Shown: one piece after another, positions 48,230-60,033 of the stretch
Position numbering within the stretch: the stretch's first letter is position 1
Layout of the letters: the number at the start of each line of letters is the position of its first letter
Origin: Inia geoffrensis
Lineage: Eukaryota > Chordata > Mammalia > Artiodactyla > Iniidae
Assembly (NCBI GenBank): GCA_036417435.1
Contig: CM070904.1
Span: 46,631,908-46,695,907 of the forward strand
Direction: 5' to 3'
Length of the DNA: 64,000 nt
Translations under genes and position numbers: made by a program
The notes under the pieces: generated by a model
Database searches by the model: none
The model's input: the letters and a program-made list of their open reading frames with translations, nothing else
Told to the model about the DNA's origin: nothing

Positions 48230-48345
48230 ATTCACAGTTCTTTTAATACGCTAATTCTAAATCACCTGTTCTGACTTTGACAGGCTACAGACACCTGTTT
48301 GGGGTAATATTCCACAGCTAATTATTACATGAGAAATTCAGTTTC
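48230..48345. other. Candidate regulatory-looking block
   Basis: Two copies of CACCTGTT lie 29 bp apart (48263 and 48292), with TGACAG between them, 'acgctaattc' before them and TAATTA at 48319-48324 after them. These resemble E-box, MEIS/TGIF-type and homeodomain sites. Such short motifs are common by chance, so this is only a candidate. Confidence 0.2.
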
Positions 48346-50252
48346 CAACAAAAGGGTTTCTGTGTGAAATTGTCATAGTTAAAAAATTAGTAATACCTAA
48401 TATATACAAATATATTTCTGATGTCTTAAATACAGTTAATCTACTACTTATCTTTAACTAAAGGATGGTGTATGAAAACTAGAGACTGTCCTCTTAGTGT
48501 TTGAATTCTGTCTATCACACTTTACACCATGGTTGCACTGATCAAGTCAGGATGTTCTTCCTAGTAGCAGTAATTTACTGTAATACTGTATTTTAAATGG
48601 CAGGAAAAGAGTATAGAATTTTCAAGTGGCTGGAAAAATTCCTAACTGTATGTTAAAAATGACTCAGGAGAGTTAAAAAAAATACTGACAAATGAAAGAG
48701 AAAAAAGGAAAAACAGCCTGGGTGGTATAGTATATGGAAGACAGACAATAAATAAATAAGAAGTTCACTGAATTACAGTTTGAAGTATGACTGACTCACA
48801 TGAAGCACCCAGAGGACCATTGCCTATTTGTCAAAGAAAAGCAAGGTAACGATGCCAGGAATTTTATTGATATAAAGTCAAGTGCCTCCCACCTCTTGTA
48901 TCTCAACCTCTTAATGGACATACTACTTCTATATTCCACTAAACCTTGATTTTCTTTATTTCTCTTTATTTCTGTTCTTCGTTGTTGCAACAGGGTCATT
49001 TCCCTTCTCTCACCTCAGATGATATCCTTTCACAATTACTCTTTTCATTTCAATTTCCTACAAAACCCTGCTACAGGGGAACGTGGAGGCAAAGAATTTG
49101 TATGTGTGGCAGGGTAGGTTGGTGGAACAAGAAGCAAAAATCAGAAACGTAAGGTTTTTTTCGATGTTTGTAACATAACGACAGATGCTGAGGTAGAGTC
49201 TATGTTTAGGTTTGCCAAAGGTTCCATTTTGTGTGTCTGTTTTTTGATTCTCTCTAATTGCTGTTCAGCTTTGTATATGGCTTTGCTAATGTGTCTTCCT
49301 TAGCCACATTTGGGAAATGGAGAACTTGTTTCTTTAATTAACCTTTATATCCTAGTACCGTGAGAGCAGAGTTCACCAAGCAGGCGCTCTTGGAACTTTT
49401 AAGATTCATGTTGTTATACTCTGATTTTGAAAAGGTATTGTATAAAGCATATTTTTTAAATGCAATTTTATTTTGCAAGACTCCAGGTGGATGAGGAGAA
49501 AGCTCGCTTTTTACATTTAGCCTCCTTATAATTTTGTTTTTTTTCTCCCAATTGCTACTCTAGAAAGCAAATGGTCTTTCTCTAAAATCATGCTTTATGA
49601 CATTGCTATTTGCAGAAATTTAACTGGCAGCCCACCCCAGGAAGATAAAATCCTGTTTCATCCAAGTTTGGTTCCCCTCCTACACCCACACCTGAAACCG
49701 TATTTCTGCCAGAGCCTACATTCTGCTAAGGAGGAAACCAATCTTTTATAATACTTTAACATACGTGAATTTTATTTTATTTTTAATTAAAAAATTACAT
49801 TTCTCATCCAAAAAATGCTAGATGACATTTTAAGCTAGAAGACAGTTTCCAAATAACTCACCTTTACAATTAACTCTTATCAGAACTAGACAGTTATTTC
49901 ACTGCACAGAGCATAAGCAAATGGCTGTGACGTACCTTTGAAGTGGAAAGGCCTCCATCACTACTCAAGCTCTTGGCAAAGTTCAGAAACACATTATCCT
50001 ACAGGGAGGTTGGTCAGGTCTCAAAGTTTGGAAGAGAGTTACTGGTACAGAATTGGAATAAAATCAGTTTTTTTTTCAGCTAATAAGATGCCTCAAGAAT
50101 AAACCAAACTTCCTGGTCTTTAAGAGAGGGGAAAAAAGATTCTCAGAAGCTTCTCTATAAATCTCTTTAAGTTTCCCTGAAAATAGTTACAGAAATACAT
50201 TGCTACCTCTAAAACAACTTGAATGAATTAGATCTAGATTTTAATGCAAAAT
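48346..50252. other. Single-copy stretch
   Basis: About 1.9 kb with no recognised gene or mobile element. Confidence 0.45.
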
Positions 50253-50497
50253 ATTCAACATTGGGGCTTCCCTGGTGGCGCAGTGGTTGAGAGTCCGCCT
50301 GCCGATGCAGGGGACACGGGTTCGTGCCCCGGTCCGGGAAGATCCCACATGCCGCGGAGCAGCTGGGTCCGTGAGCCATGGCCGCTGAGCCTGCGCCTCC
50401 GGAGCCTGTGCTTCGCAATGGGAGAGGCCACAACAGTGAGAGGCCCTCTCACAACAGTGAGAGGCCCGCAAAAAAAGAAAAAAAAAAATTCAACATT
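50253..50497 (+). mobile_element. CHR-family SINE with internal duplication
   Basis: The body (50263-50470) carries an A-box TGGCGCAGTGG and a B-box GGTTCGTGCCC. The direct repeat ATTCAACATT flanks it at 50253-50262 and 50488-50497. Near the 3' end, the 18 bases CACAACAGTGAGAGGCCC occur twice, 21 bp apart (50429 and 50450). Confidence 0.96.
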
Positions 50498-51019
50498 TAA
50501 CATTTAAAGGATAATGACCTTGAAAAATGTGTTTGGGATTTAGATTCAATATGAAATTCTTAAGAAAATTGTTCAAGGTGATGAATGACATTGCAATGCA
50601 CTTCCATTCATCTGTCCTTAGTTAAAACACTTTGACAAGTCAATTAATATGAAAAGCTGATATCTCTGATATGTCCTACTTTAACATACACGTGCAATGG
50701 GTAAAATAACTATGTCATTTTGCCATGGACTAATACATATGTATATAATTTTATTTGTATGCATGTATATATGTGTATACACACACATACACACATGTAC
50801 ATACACATACATTTTAGGGAGCTTGTTTAATCCTTCAGAGAGGATTGCAGATTAGAACAGATTAAAAAGTTATTGCAGCAACAATTATATTTCACTTAAT
50901 CACTTTTCTAAGCAAGTAAATGTTCAACATATCAGATACTTAAAAGGAAAACTTTAAGTAACTAACAGATGCCATTAATTTATAGTCACCATTTATGTCC
51001 TTACACATATTTTAAATAG
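50498..51019. other. AT-rich single-copy stretch
   Basis: No gene. An alternating CA/TG-rich patch lies at about 50757-50812. Confidence 0.45.
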
Positions 51020-51025
51020 TTGCTT

Positions 51026-51026
51026 T

Positions 51027-51075
<49 letters not shown>

Positions 51076-51086
51076 GTACACACACA
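51026..51086. repeat. (TA)n/(CA)n compound microsatellite
   Basis: TA units interrupted by TG run into CA units. The Ile-Tyr-rich open frame across it is an artefact. Confidence 0.95.
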
Positions 51087-51227
51087 TATCTCAAGGTATT
51101 ATATTTACTATCTTATTTATAGAATATATTTTAGAAAGAAGTAACCTTCATTTAAAATTTAATTATATTAATGTAATTCATCCTAAGTCATTCTATTATG
51201 TCATCTATCTTAGAAGTATGATATTAT

Positions 51228-51430
51228 TATTATAACAATAGCTTGTCATTTACTGAGCACCTAATGAGCACCAAATACTCTCCATAAATTACTGCTAATC
51301 CTAGGCTTATTGTTCCATTTCACAGAATAGGTAGCTGGAATCTAAAGAGGTTAATAGCTTCTCCTCTAGTCTCAGAGCAGTGGCCAAAATAAAATCCCAA
51401 CCTGGAACTCTGTAATTGCAAACCCATTTT
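51228..51430 (-). mobile_element. MIR SINE relic
   Basis: Complement of MIR: 'catttactgagcacctaatg', 'ttccatttcacagaatagg', 'ctaaagaggttaatagc' and 'caacctggaactctgtaatt'. Confidence 0.65.
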
Positions 51431-52061
51431 TTTTCTCACCACCTGATACTGGTGATCAACATTTGAGTAGCTAGGTATGTAGAGTTCAGGTTTAGCAGCA
51501 ACTGTCATCAAAAACCAAAAAGGTACACAGACTGTGATAGAGTCAAATGAACTGTCTAAATAAGAACTTAAAACTAATCTGCATAAAATACCCAAATGAG
51601 CAAATCACTTTGCCTTAATAATCTGCAGGAATGTTTATTTATTCCTGGAAATATTGAAGCCTACCAGATCATGATGTCAACTATCTTATATTTTAAAAAT
51701 TCAGTTTCCATGCTGTTTACAAACTATTCACTGACATTGCCTCTTCCTTCAAGGAGTATACAATTTAGTAAATTACAAAGTTCATAACTTGATTTTTTTA
51801 GCTTTACAATGCTGCTTTACATCTCTGTAAAATATTTTTATCAGCAAATTTTCTTTAGATGTGTTGTCACTTTAAAGAGTTTTCTTTTAATTTTTATTCT
51901 AAAATATATTTGGCAAATATATTATACTGGCCTGTTTAATTATGACCCATGAATAGATCATAACATTCCTGTGTCAAAGACCACACATAAGTCTTATTTT
52001 CTAGCCTTTATCACAGTCATAGGTATTATAGTGAAAGTTTAATAACTCAGTGTTAAATGAT
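51431..52061. other. AT-rich single-copy stretch
   Basis: Nothing recognised. Confidence 0.45.
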
Positions 52062-52081
52062 TAAATGGATGGATGGATGGA
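52062..52081. repeat. (GGAT)n short tandem repeat
   Basis: About four GGAT units. Confidence 0.9.
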
Positions 52082-53141
52082 AAATGTATTCATGTAAATT
52101 CTGGCAGATAATTGTATGGCAGTGAAAGTGAGGAGAAAAAGAATACACACATAGAAACACACATAGTTGTAATCCAGATGAGAAAAACTGAAGAGCTGAA
52201 TGACTTCATTTAGCAAACCTTTATTGAATATCAGGCACTGAGTTAAACATGAAGATATGATGTTGATGGAAATTAATAGTAGCTAGCCACATGGAGTTTG
52301 CTTTCCAATGGGAAAGGTACAAAAATACATTAATAAATGAACATAGTCAATAAGATAATTGCTTAATCTGATTATTGCTATAAAGGTAAAATATGCATGA
52401 TGACACAAACTCACTCGGGATCTCTTTAGAAAGCAGAGATAGGGAAAACTCAGAGGAAGACTTTTGAGTTGGGATTAAGCAATGTGAAAGAGGAGGAAAA
52501 GAGCAGTCTCCTGAGAGTAGGTGGGAAATTCCTGATTGTTAGCAATGAGGACCAAGAGAAGGGAGTCATGCGTCCTTTAACAGAGTCAGTGGCTGCTCAT
52601 CATGACACACTCTTTGTCTTCCTTACTTAAATATACATGTGGCTCCGAAACACAGCTAAACATAAGAATTTCTGGGGTAATTTTTAAAAATCTAGATACC
52701 AGGACACTTACTGTATTGTCAAGTGGTAGGACACACTTTCTGTATATTATAAAAGCTTCCCAGGTGCTTCTGTACAGGATAGAAAGCAACAGCAGCAGCA
52801 CTACGCTCATCTTGTGGTTTCTACTAACTACAAACCACAGTTACAGAATAATACTAACAAACATTATAGAAATAAACACCAAAAAGGACCACTGAAATCT
52901 ATTCTGTTCAATACTTTTAACCCAGAAAATGACCAGAATCATGTTATACATACCTGCATCGCCTTAATCCCCTAAGAAATAAATATATATTAAACATTTA
53001 TTTGTATGTATCAAGTAATTTTCAACTCAAATTGACCCAAATAGGGTATGATTTAATGAAAATTCTAACCATTAGCCTTTCTTCCTAATTTATTTAGTCA
53101 ACCAATTAACCAATAAATCCATTCAACAATCATCTAATAAA
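52082..53141. other. Single-copy or decayed stretch
   Basis: No gene. Parts of 52205-52560 and 52650-52710 are phrased like old interspersed repeats. For example, 'tttctggggtaattttta' resembles MER5-type elements, but the match is too weak to call. Confidence 0.35.
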
Positions 53142-53292
53142 TGTGGTCCTCAAACAGGAAGCATTGGGGTGTTCCAGAACTTGTTACAAACGCAGAATTC
53201 CAAGCCACCCCAGACCTAATCAATCAGAGTCTATAGTTTGACAAGTTTCTCAGGTGATTTGAATGCATAATAAAATTTGGGAGCTTCTTAAA
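53142..53292 (+). mobile_element. MER5A (hAT-Charlie) DNA transposon relic
   Basis: Sense MER5A: 'tgtggtcctcaaacagg', 'ttccagaacttgttacaaac', 'ccaccccagacctaatc', 'aatcagagtctatag' and 'ctcaggtgatttgaatgc'. The right terminus is lost. Confidence 0.75.
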
Positions 53293-53825
53293 CACTAGTT
53301 GTATGCCCAATCCCAAAATATGTGCTAGAGTACACAGAGGCAATACAAGTTTACCAGGAGTTAACTTTTTCCAGCAGAATCTAACTAGTTGAAACTGGGA
53401 AGAAAATACCAGTTTTGGGCAACGTTGATCTGAATATGCATTTGAGTCAAATTCCTAAGTAAGTTACTGACCCTGATCCATGACATGAGATTCTCTGATC
53501 AGTTCTGTTTCTAAATATGTAAACTCGCTGTACATATAATACAATCAATCCATCAACCTTCAATATACAGTCCAAATTCCACAATTATTTTCAGTCTAGA
53601 TTATAGTAAATCACTTCCCGATTGTGTCCCTGCTTCCTACATTCCGATTATAGTGTATTTTCCAATAAGTTGTTAAACTCAGTGACTTTTTGAAGACCTT
53701 GGGTTTATTGTTCTCCTCCCAAATTGATCTTACATAATTACAGCGTATATACTTCCCGTGTCTGCTCATATGGTAACACCTCAAATAAAATTTTCCTGAA
53801 CACTTCAATTAAACTTGACTCCTCA
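53293..53825. other. AT-rich single-copy stretch
   Basis: Nothing recognised. Confidence 0.45.
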
Positions 53826-53886
53826 TCTCTCTCTTTCTCTCAATCTGTCTCTGTCTCTGTCTTTGTCTCTCTCTCTCTCTCCCCCA
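53826..53886. repeat. (CT)n / (TCTCTG)n low-complexity tract
   Basis: Interrupted CT repeats with TCTGTC units, ending in a C run. Confidence 0.92.
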
Positions 53887-53984
53887 CCCGTGACTCTATC
53901 TTACATTTTTCTTTATTGTCCTTATAACTCTCTGTAAGCACATTATATCATATTATTATATCATATTATCAACTGGTGTCTTCA

Positions 53985-54105
53985 CACCAAAGTACAAGGT
54001 CCAGAAGGCAGGGACTTTGTCTTTATCTTCCACCAGTGCCTGGAAGAGTACCATATAAATAACAGACGCTGAAGAAATAATTCTTGAGTGAATGTTGAAT
54101 GAAAT
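53985..54105 (+). mobile_element. L2 LINE 3' end
   Basis: Sense L2 terminus: 'ccagaaggcagggactttg', 'tctttatcttccaccagtgc', 'ctggaagagtacc', ending 'gtgaatgttgaatgaa'. Confidence 0.7.
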
Positions 54106-56628
54106 TAGTGCTCGAGGATGTCCACAGTGTGTAAGGCTATATAATTATCAGAAATACTTATTGAGCACCTAATATTTGTCACTGTGGTAGACTCTAGAGA
54201 ATGGCATGCAAAAATATATGCCTTCTAAAGACATAATGCAATTGAGTAATAGATGAATGAAAATAGGGAGGCCTGTAGTACACAAAATAAGTGTTTCATG
54301 AGTTAAAAGGTGAGTTCAGTGGCGGAATGTGGAAGAAAGAAGACCATTTTGATAAGCAGGTAATATGGTGATGGCATTTTCAGAAGCATAAATGGCAAGC
54401 TTTAGAGTTATGTATGGAACATTATTCATGAAACTGTGAAAGTACCTGTGGAACCCACAGTTAGTTACAAAGATAACCAGTGACCAGCTAATGGTGGCTT
54501 TATCTCTGAAAGTAAGGAATTTGTACTTTTTTCTATAGACAAGTTTTTTTTGAGAAAATAGTCATGTGTTCAGAATGATGGTTTGGGAATATTCATGCAA
54601 AGGCAGTGTGCAGGATGAACTGGATTGGGAAGAGGCTGCACAGAGATACGGTTGGCTAAGAGATTCCAAATTGTACATGGAAAGTAGCCTAGGTTAAGAG
54701 GTGACATTGGTAATACGATGTACTAAATGAGCTAATAATACATAAATGTTAGAAGAGCACATAGCAAGGAAAAATACTATGTGAGCAATTGCTATCATCT
54801 TGTTCGTCACTATTATGGCACATAAAAACACCAAAGAACTTTCGCACAATAGGAGCTATGAGGGTACTAATATAAGCTGTATAGAAAAAAATTCTTCCAG
54901 AGATAAGGATATTCTCATTTTCTAGTGATTTAAGACTCAAATCATTGGGCCACATTTTAGTGCAGCAGTTCTTACCATTACAAATCTTAAAAAAGGAATT
55001 TATTCTCATCTTCTCAGAAAAAACCATAGCCTTGCTTCTTTCCAATAGTCAACACAAGAGACAAGAGTTTTTCCTAGATTCTAAAGTGCCTTTTATTTGT
55101 TTGCCAAATGGGAAAGCCCTCATACACACAAATCTTTTGTATTTCATTGTTTCCACTTTCTAAACAACAGTTTTCTTAACCAAAAATGAGAATATTAAAA
55201 TTGACCTGAAAGATTGTGATGAGGGTGTAAATGACAAAGTATAAGTTAAGACTCGGTCTTCATGCCGGAGTGGGACCTTAATATAAATATCTGTTGTCCT
55301 TTCTTTCCCACCAGAATCAAGTAGAGTGCCTTGACAATGTTAATGCTCAATAATTGCTTATCAAATTAGTGAGTGTTGCTTAATTTGCGCTTACTAAGCA
55401 CTTCACTTTTAAATAATTGACCAATACACTTTCAAATGTTCATGTTCAGAAAACCTGCATAGAAATATCTTTTAGTGTTGAACCTCAGTTGTAAACTTGA
55501 CTTTTCTCTCAGTCTCTTCTAATCCACAACTTTCTCTTTCTTTATATGTGTATGGTTACCTGTTCTCCCCACAGTATGTATCCTAATACTATATCTCATA
55601 TCCTGGCCCAATATTTGTTTATTTGCCATGATATATTTTTGATACTTTTAGATTTATTTCTCTTATTTCCATTTTTGTCCCTTTCACTCCCTTCTTGTGT
55701 TTCCCAGTGTATTTTTTTAATCAGGTCCCATTTTGTTTTAAAATTATATTTTTAAAATATATTTATAAAAATATAAATTCCTGTCCCCCTATACTGTGTA
55801 TCCTAAACCATTACTCTCTTCTATATATACTTCTTTCCTCCCTCTTTTATGAAACTTTTACCCAGTCTGGAAACTTATTTCCATCTCTTTGCACATTTTG
55901 TCTGTTGCCCAAGGTATTGTATTCCTAATTGGATTAGAAAACTCATCCTTATAGGACCTTTTATGTGTTCTGTGCACTCACGGTTTACTGTAAACAAAAA
56001 TAATAAATAACAGGTGGGTAGCTAAATATATAACCCACTGGGAATCAAGTATTTCAAAGAGGAGGAAAAGACTATGTCAGAAACACTTTACATAGGTTAT
56101 ACTGAGTTCATTAGAAAAGTAAATGGTGTTCAGCTGTCACTTTTAATAGACTAAATCCTGCTATTGATTAGCCAATAAAAAGTAAACATTTTACTTATCT
56201 CAATTTTTTTTCAGAAATGTATTGTAATTAATGTTATTATAAATGTGTGTTTTTATAGCACCAAACATGAAATCTCTCTTCTGTCTCATCTTTACCCCTT
56301 CGTAGTAGATAGACAGGTGGACCCAGTGAAGGATAATTAAAACTGTGTGGGCAATAACCAAAACTTAGATGTTTCTAATATAAAATACAAAACCTGGTTA
56401 GGATTCTTTAACTTTAGCAATTCCCTCTTCCCATGTACTACCTCCTACCAGAAAAAAGGAGGGGCCAGGATGCTGGTGCACTGGAGCTAGCTGCAGAGCT
56501 GACCACGTACAGCTCTTCCCCACTCTGCATTCTGAGATATCACTTTGTTAGCTTGAAATGGGCAGTGGGAGTATTCCCACTAGGAAAATCAGTGAATGCT
56601 ACAAGTAAAGACTTTTCCCCAGAGCCTT
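54106..56628. other. AT-rich single-copy stretch
   Basis: About 2.5 kb with no supported gene. A possible short L2-end relic lies near 55325-55375 ('tgctcaataattgctta'). Confidence 0.4.
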
Positions 56629-56767
56629 TGATATACATTTTTTTTTGAGCCCGCCGCTCCGCTTGTGGGATCTTAGTTCCCTGACCAGAGATTGAACCCA
56701 TGCCCTCAGCAGTGAAGGCGTGGAGTCCTAACCACTGGAACGCCAGGGAATCCCCTATGATAAACAT
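56629..56767 (-). mobile_element. CHR-1-like SINE, minus strand
   Basis: Read on the minus strand, it begins 'ggggattccctggcgttcca' near 56755, then 'gtggttaggactccacgcc' and 'gggttcaatctctggtcagg', and ends in an A tail (T run 56637-56645). Flanks TGATATACAT (56629-56638) and TGATAAACAT (56758-56767) match at 9 of 10 bases. Confidence 0.9.
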
Positions 56768-57534
56768 ATACTAGCACAGCACTGGGGAAGGGCCTGAAAA
56801 TCTGTGGCAAAAATATGCTGGAAGTCACTTGACCTCCAGCATAGAAGGTAATCCCTGAGAGGGAGCAATAGGAAGTAAGGCAGACCGTAGAATCTGACTG
56901 GGCTGAGCAGAAGCAGGGGATTCAGAGATCAATCAACAAGATGCTATTCTGGGAGAAAATATCAGAGCAAAGAGTTAAAGGGGAGACTAGGCAAGGAAAA
57001 CTGGGGACTATCTCTGAGCAAAAAAAAAAAAGGGGGAGTTGTGCATACTTTGTATTGGACAGTTGCAGGCTTTTGGGGGGAATGGGGAGTTGGGCACTAA
57101 AGTGAATGGAATGAGACTTTAAACAGAAAGGGATTTCTGGAGTCATAATACAACAGAGGAAGCAAACTCCTGACAAGTAACAGATTTACCTGGTGAGAGG
57201 AGCTTGCTGTATGTGGGTGCAGCACCAGCTCCCTTACAAGACCTTTGCACGGGGCTCAATAGCCTCCACTCCCTGTAGGAGGAAGCCACAGCCAGAAACT
57301 TAGATGACAATGGATAGCCTGGGTTGCTGGATGCCTCGCTTGGCTCTGGGGGGCCCATTACCATTTTCCTGGAGAAGGACAAAGTCTCAGAAGGAAGATC
57401 TTGTGTACTTAGATAAGAGGGAAAAAAACCTCGAAGCATCCAAACCAGGATGCTCAGGTTTATGCAAAATGTATAAACGCATGTTTAGTTTAAGTGCCTC
57501 AGTCCAACATTAATTCATGGGAAGTATAAATAGG
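56768..57534. other. Single-copy stretch
   Basis: No supported gene. Minus-strand frames around 56922-57439 start or end without recognisable domains. Confidence 0.4.
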
Positions 57535-57960
57535 GCCCTTTAGGTTGCAAGTGACAAAAACTCAACTCAAACTTGTGTAGGCAAAGAAGGAATGGACTGC
57601 TTTGTCCCTCTCCTCTTTTGTTGTCTGTTGGTTTTTATTTCTAAACAGGTTTTCTCTTATAGAGGGATCACACTGATGTGCACCTCAGCACACAGGCAAT
57701 TAGCATAGGAGAGATTGCCTATTTCCCCTAACTTCTGGCATAAAAGTCCTGAGAAGACTTCTCAGTGGCCTGGCTGTGTCATGATATGCCTTTCCCTGAA
57801 CCACTAACTATAGGCAGAGAAATGAAATTTTCTGCTGACCTGGGCTCGGTGCCCACATATGGGAAAGAGCTCAGATCCCATGGGCTGAGAGGGGGAAGGG
57901 TATTTTCCCCAAAGGAAGAGGTGTAGATTGGACATAGAGAGACATCCACTATAGTTGTCT
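57535..57960 (+). mobile_element. Ancient mammalian interspersed repeat, family not named
   Basis: The order 'ggttgcaagtgacaaaaac', 'tcaactcaaacttgtgtagg', 'aaaagtcctgagaagac', 'ccctgaaccactaactatag' and 'ttttccccaaaggaagag' has the phrasing of a widespread old mammalian repeat. I cannot name the family with confidence. Confidence 0.4.
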
Positions 57961-59444
57961 TCTTATTAGGGTTACAGTGAACTTACCGGTATCTTCTAAA
58001 AGTAGGTAGAAGCTTAATCATAATCACTCTATTTAGGACATTGTTTCTTTTCTAGCTGAGATTTATATGCTCATTTTCAATTTCCCCAAACTCTACACCT
58101 TCTAAAATTTCGTTCTCCTGCATGTGTGCACTGCACTTTATTGGTCTAATCCCAATAGGCTGCTCAACCCTCTGTGCCGTGCCCCCCCTCCTTTTGGCTT
58201 CCAGATCTGTACCAGGGGTGGGCTCTCTCTGATGTTTGGTCTCCTATGCAATTTTTTTTTTCTGTCAGACTGAGTGAGGCACTTAGGAGAGGCTCTGTTG
58301 CTTCAGCCAAGAAAATCCATTGTTCAGGTGACAAGGGACTGCTTTATTAGCAGAGAGAAGCTAATAAATTAACTACTTAAGATATTATTTTTATTCATAA
58401 ATTTGAAACTTTGATCAATCAAAGATGAGGTTATGTGCTCCGTAACTCTCCATAGCCCACTCTTGTAACTTGTAAAATAAATAGTGCAGCATTGATGGAA
58501 TAGTGATTATTTCATCTAAAAATGCAGTTATGAACTTCCTACTAAATACAACACAATAATACAATAATATGATAGTAATATTATTACTTTTTGTAATATT
58601 ATTACTTTTTGAAGATCAAAGACGTTTTGCAACTTTCCCATTTTAAACTTAAAGTTACCTAATGGGAAAAACGGAAGGTCAGTATTACTATGGACAGAAT
58701 AACCCAAGACCTAGACTAATTATTGCTGTCACTGAATTTTTTGTTTACTTCCTGTCTGTGCTTCCCAATGCTTGTATGTGGTACTGGAATAGAGGAGAAG
58801 GAGGAATTCATTTGTGAAATGTTTGTTCTGATAACTGGAAGAATGGCTAAGGAGAAGGTTTTATGTCATTATAAGTAAACAACATATTTCAATTTGCAAT
58901 TATATGAATTTAATTCCTTATCTTTTAATGTTTATACCTGTAGTTATTAGTCAACTTAACCTCTCTTAGACTCATGGAAATCAGTTGACTTTGGAAATAA
59001 TATTTGCTGCCATAAGGGTAAAGGATGGTACCCACCTGCTCTTCCCCTGACTGTGCCTCCTAGTTTGCCTGGGACTCTCCTGGTTGATTCTTGTTTTTTC
59101 AGTATATTTTTAATTGTGCCTCCTTGCATGCTTTAAAAGTATTTTAGTTCAAAGAATGTAGATAGGCTAAGTTTATGTTACACATGAGAATTATCTTTGC
59201 TTTGAAATGATAGGCTGTTCACCAGAAACATTGGAATTGGTTAATGAAGGGGTCATAAAACAGCTTTCTTCAGAAATCTTTAACATTGATGAAGTTAGAT
59301 ACGTACATCACCCTGAGACAGCTAAGGAAGAGTCTATGAATGTAGGAATTGACTAGTATTTGATGATGGCTCTTGCTCAGCATGCAAACCTGCAAACATC
59401 TTAGAAAGGAATGAAATGTCCATGAGTGTGAGAAAATCTATATT
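57961..59444. other. AT-rich single-copy stretch
   Basis: No gene or named repeat; includes the 18-bp tandem duplication at 58575-58610. Confidence 0.4.
58575..58610. repeat. Perfect 18-bp tandem duplication
   Basis: The unit GTAATATTATTACTTTTT occurs twice head to tail without mismatch. Confidence 0.96.
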
Positions 59445-59695
59445 AAGATTGGAAATCAGGGCTTCCCTGGTGGCGCAGTGGTTGAGAGTCCGCCTGCCGA
59501 TGCAGGGGACACGGGTTTGTGCCCCGGTCCGGGAAGATCCCACATGCCGCGGAGTGGCTGGGCCCGTGAGCCATGGCCGCTGAGCCTGCGTGTCCGGAGC
59601 CTGTGATCCACAATGGGAGAGGCCACAACAGTGAGAGGCCCGCGTACCGCAAAAAAAAGCAAAAAACAAAAAAAACAAACAAAGAAAAGATTGGA
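59445..59695 (+). mobile_element. CHR-family SINE (first of a nested pair)
   Basis: The body (59460-59650) has an A-box TGGCGCAGTGG and a B-box GGTTTGTGCCC, followed by an A-rich tail with C and G interruptions. Its left target duplication is AAGATTGGAAATCAG (59445-59459). The right copy is split by the next SINE: AAGATTGGA at 59687-59695 and AATCAG at 60028-60033. Confidence 0.95.
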
Positions 59696-60033
59696 GGGCT
59701 TCCCTGGTGGCGCAGTGGTTGAGAGTCTGCCTGCTAATGCAGGGGACACGGGTTCGAGCCCTGGTCTGGGAGGATCCCACATGCCGCGGAGCAACTAGGC
59801 CCGTGAGCCACAACTACTGAGCCTGTGCATCTGGAGCCTGTGCTCCGCAACAAGAGAGGCCGCGATAGTGAGAGGCCCGCGCACCGCGATGAAGAGTGGC
59901 CCCTACTTGCCACAACTAGAGAAAGCCCTCGCACAGAAACGAAGACCCAACACAGCCCTAAATAAATAAATTAATTAAGAAAAAAAAAAGAGTAAATCCT
60001 AAAAAAAAAAAAAAAAAAAAGATTGGAAATCAG
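59687..60033 (+). mobile_element. Long CHR-family SINE (second, inserted into the first's target duplication)
   Basis: The body begins at 59696 'gggcttccctggtggc'. It extends past the usual 'gaggcccgcgcaccgc' end with about 110 more bases ('gatgaagagtggcccctac', 'agagaaagccctcgcacag', 'acgaagacccaacacagcc') before the taaata-rich and poly-A tail. This is the longer CHR form. AAGATTGGA at 59687-59695 is repeated at 60019-60027, its own target duplication. Confidence 0.93.
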
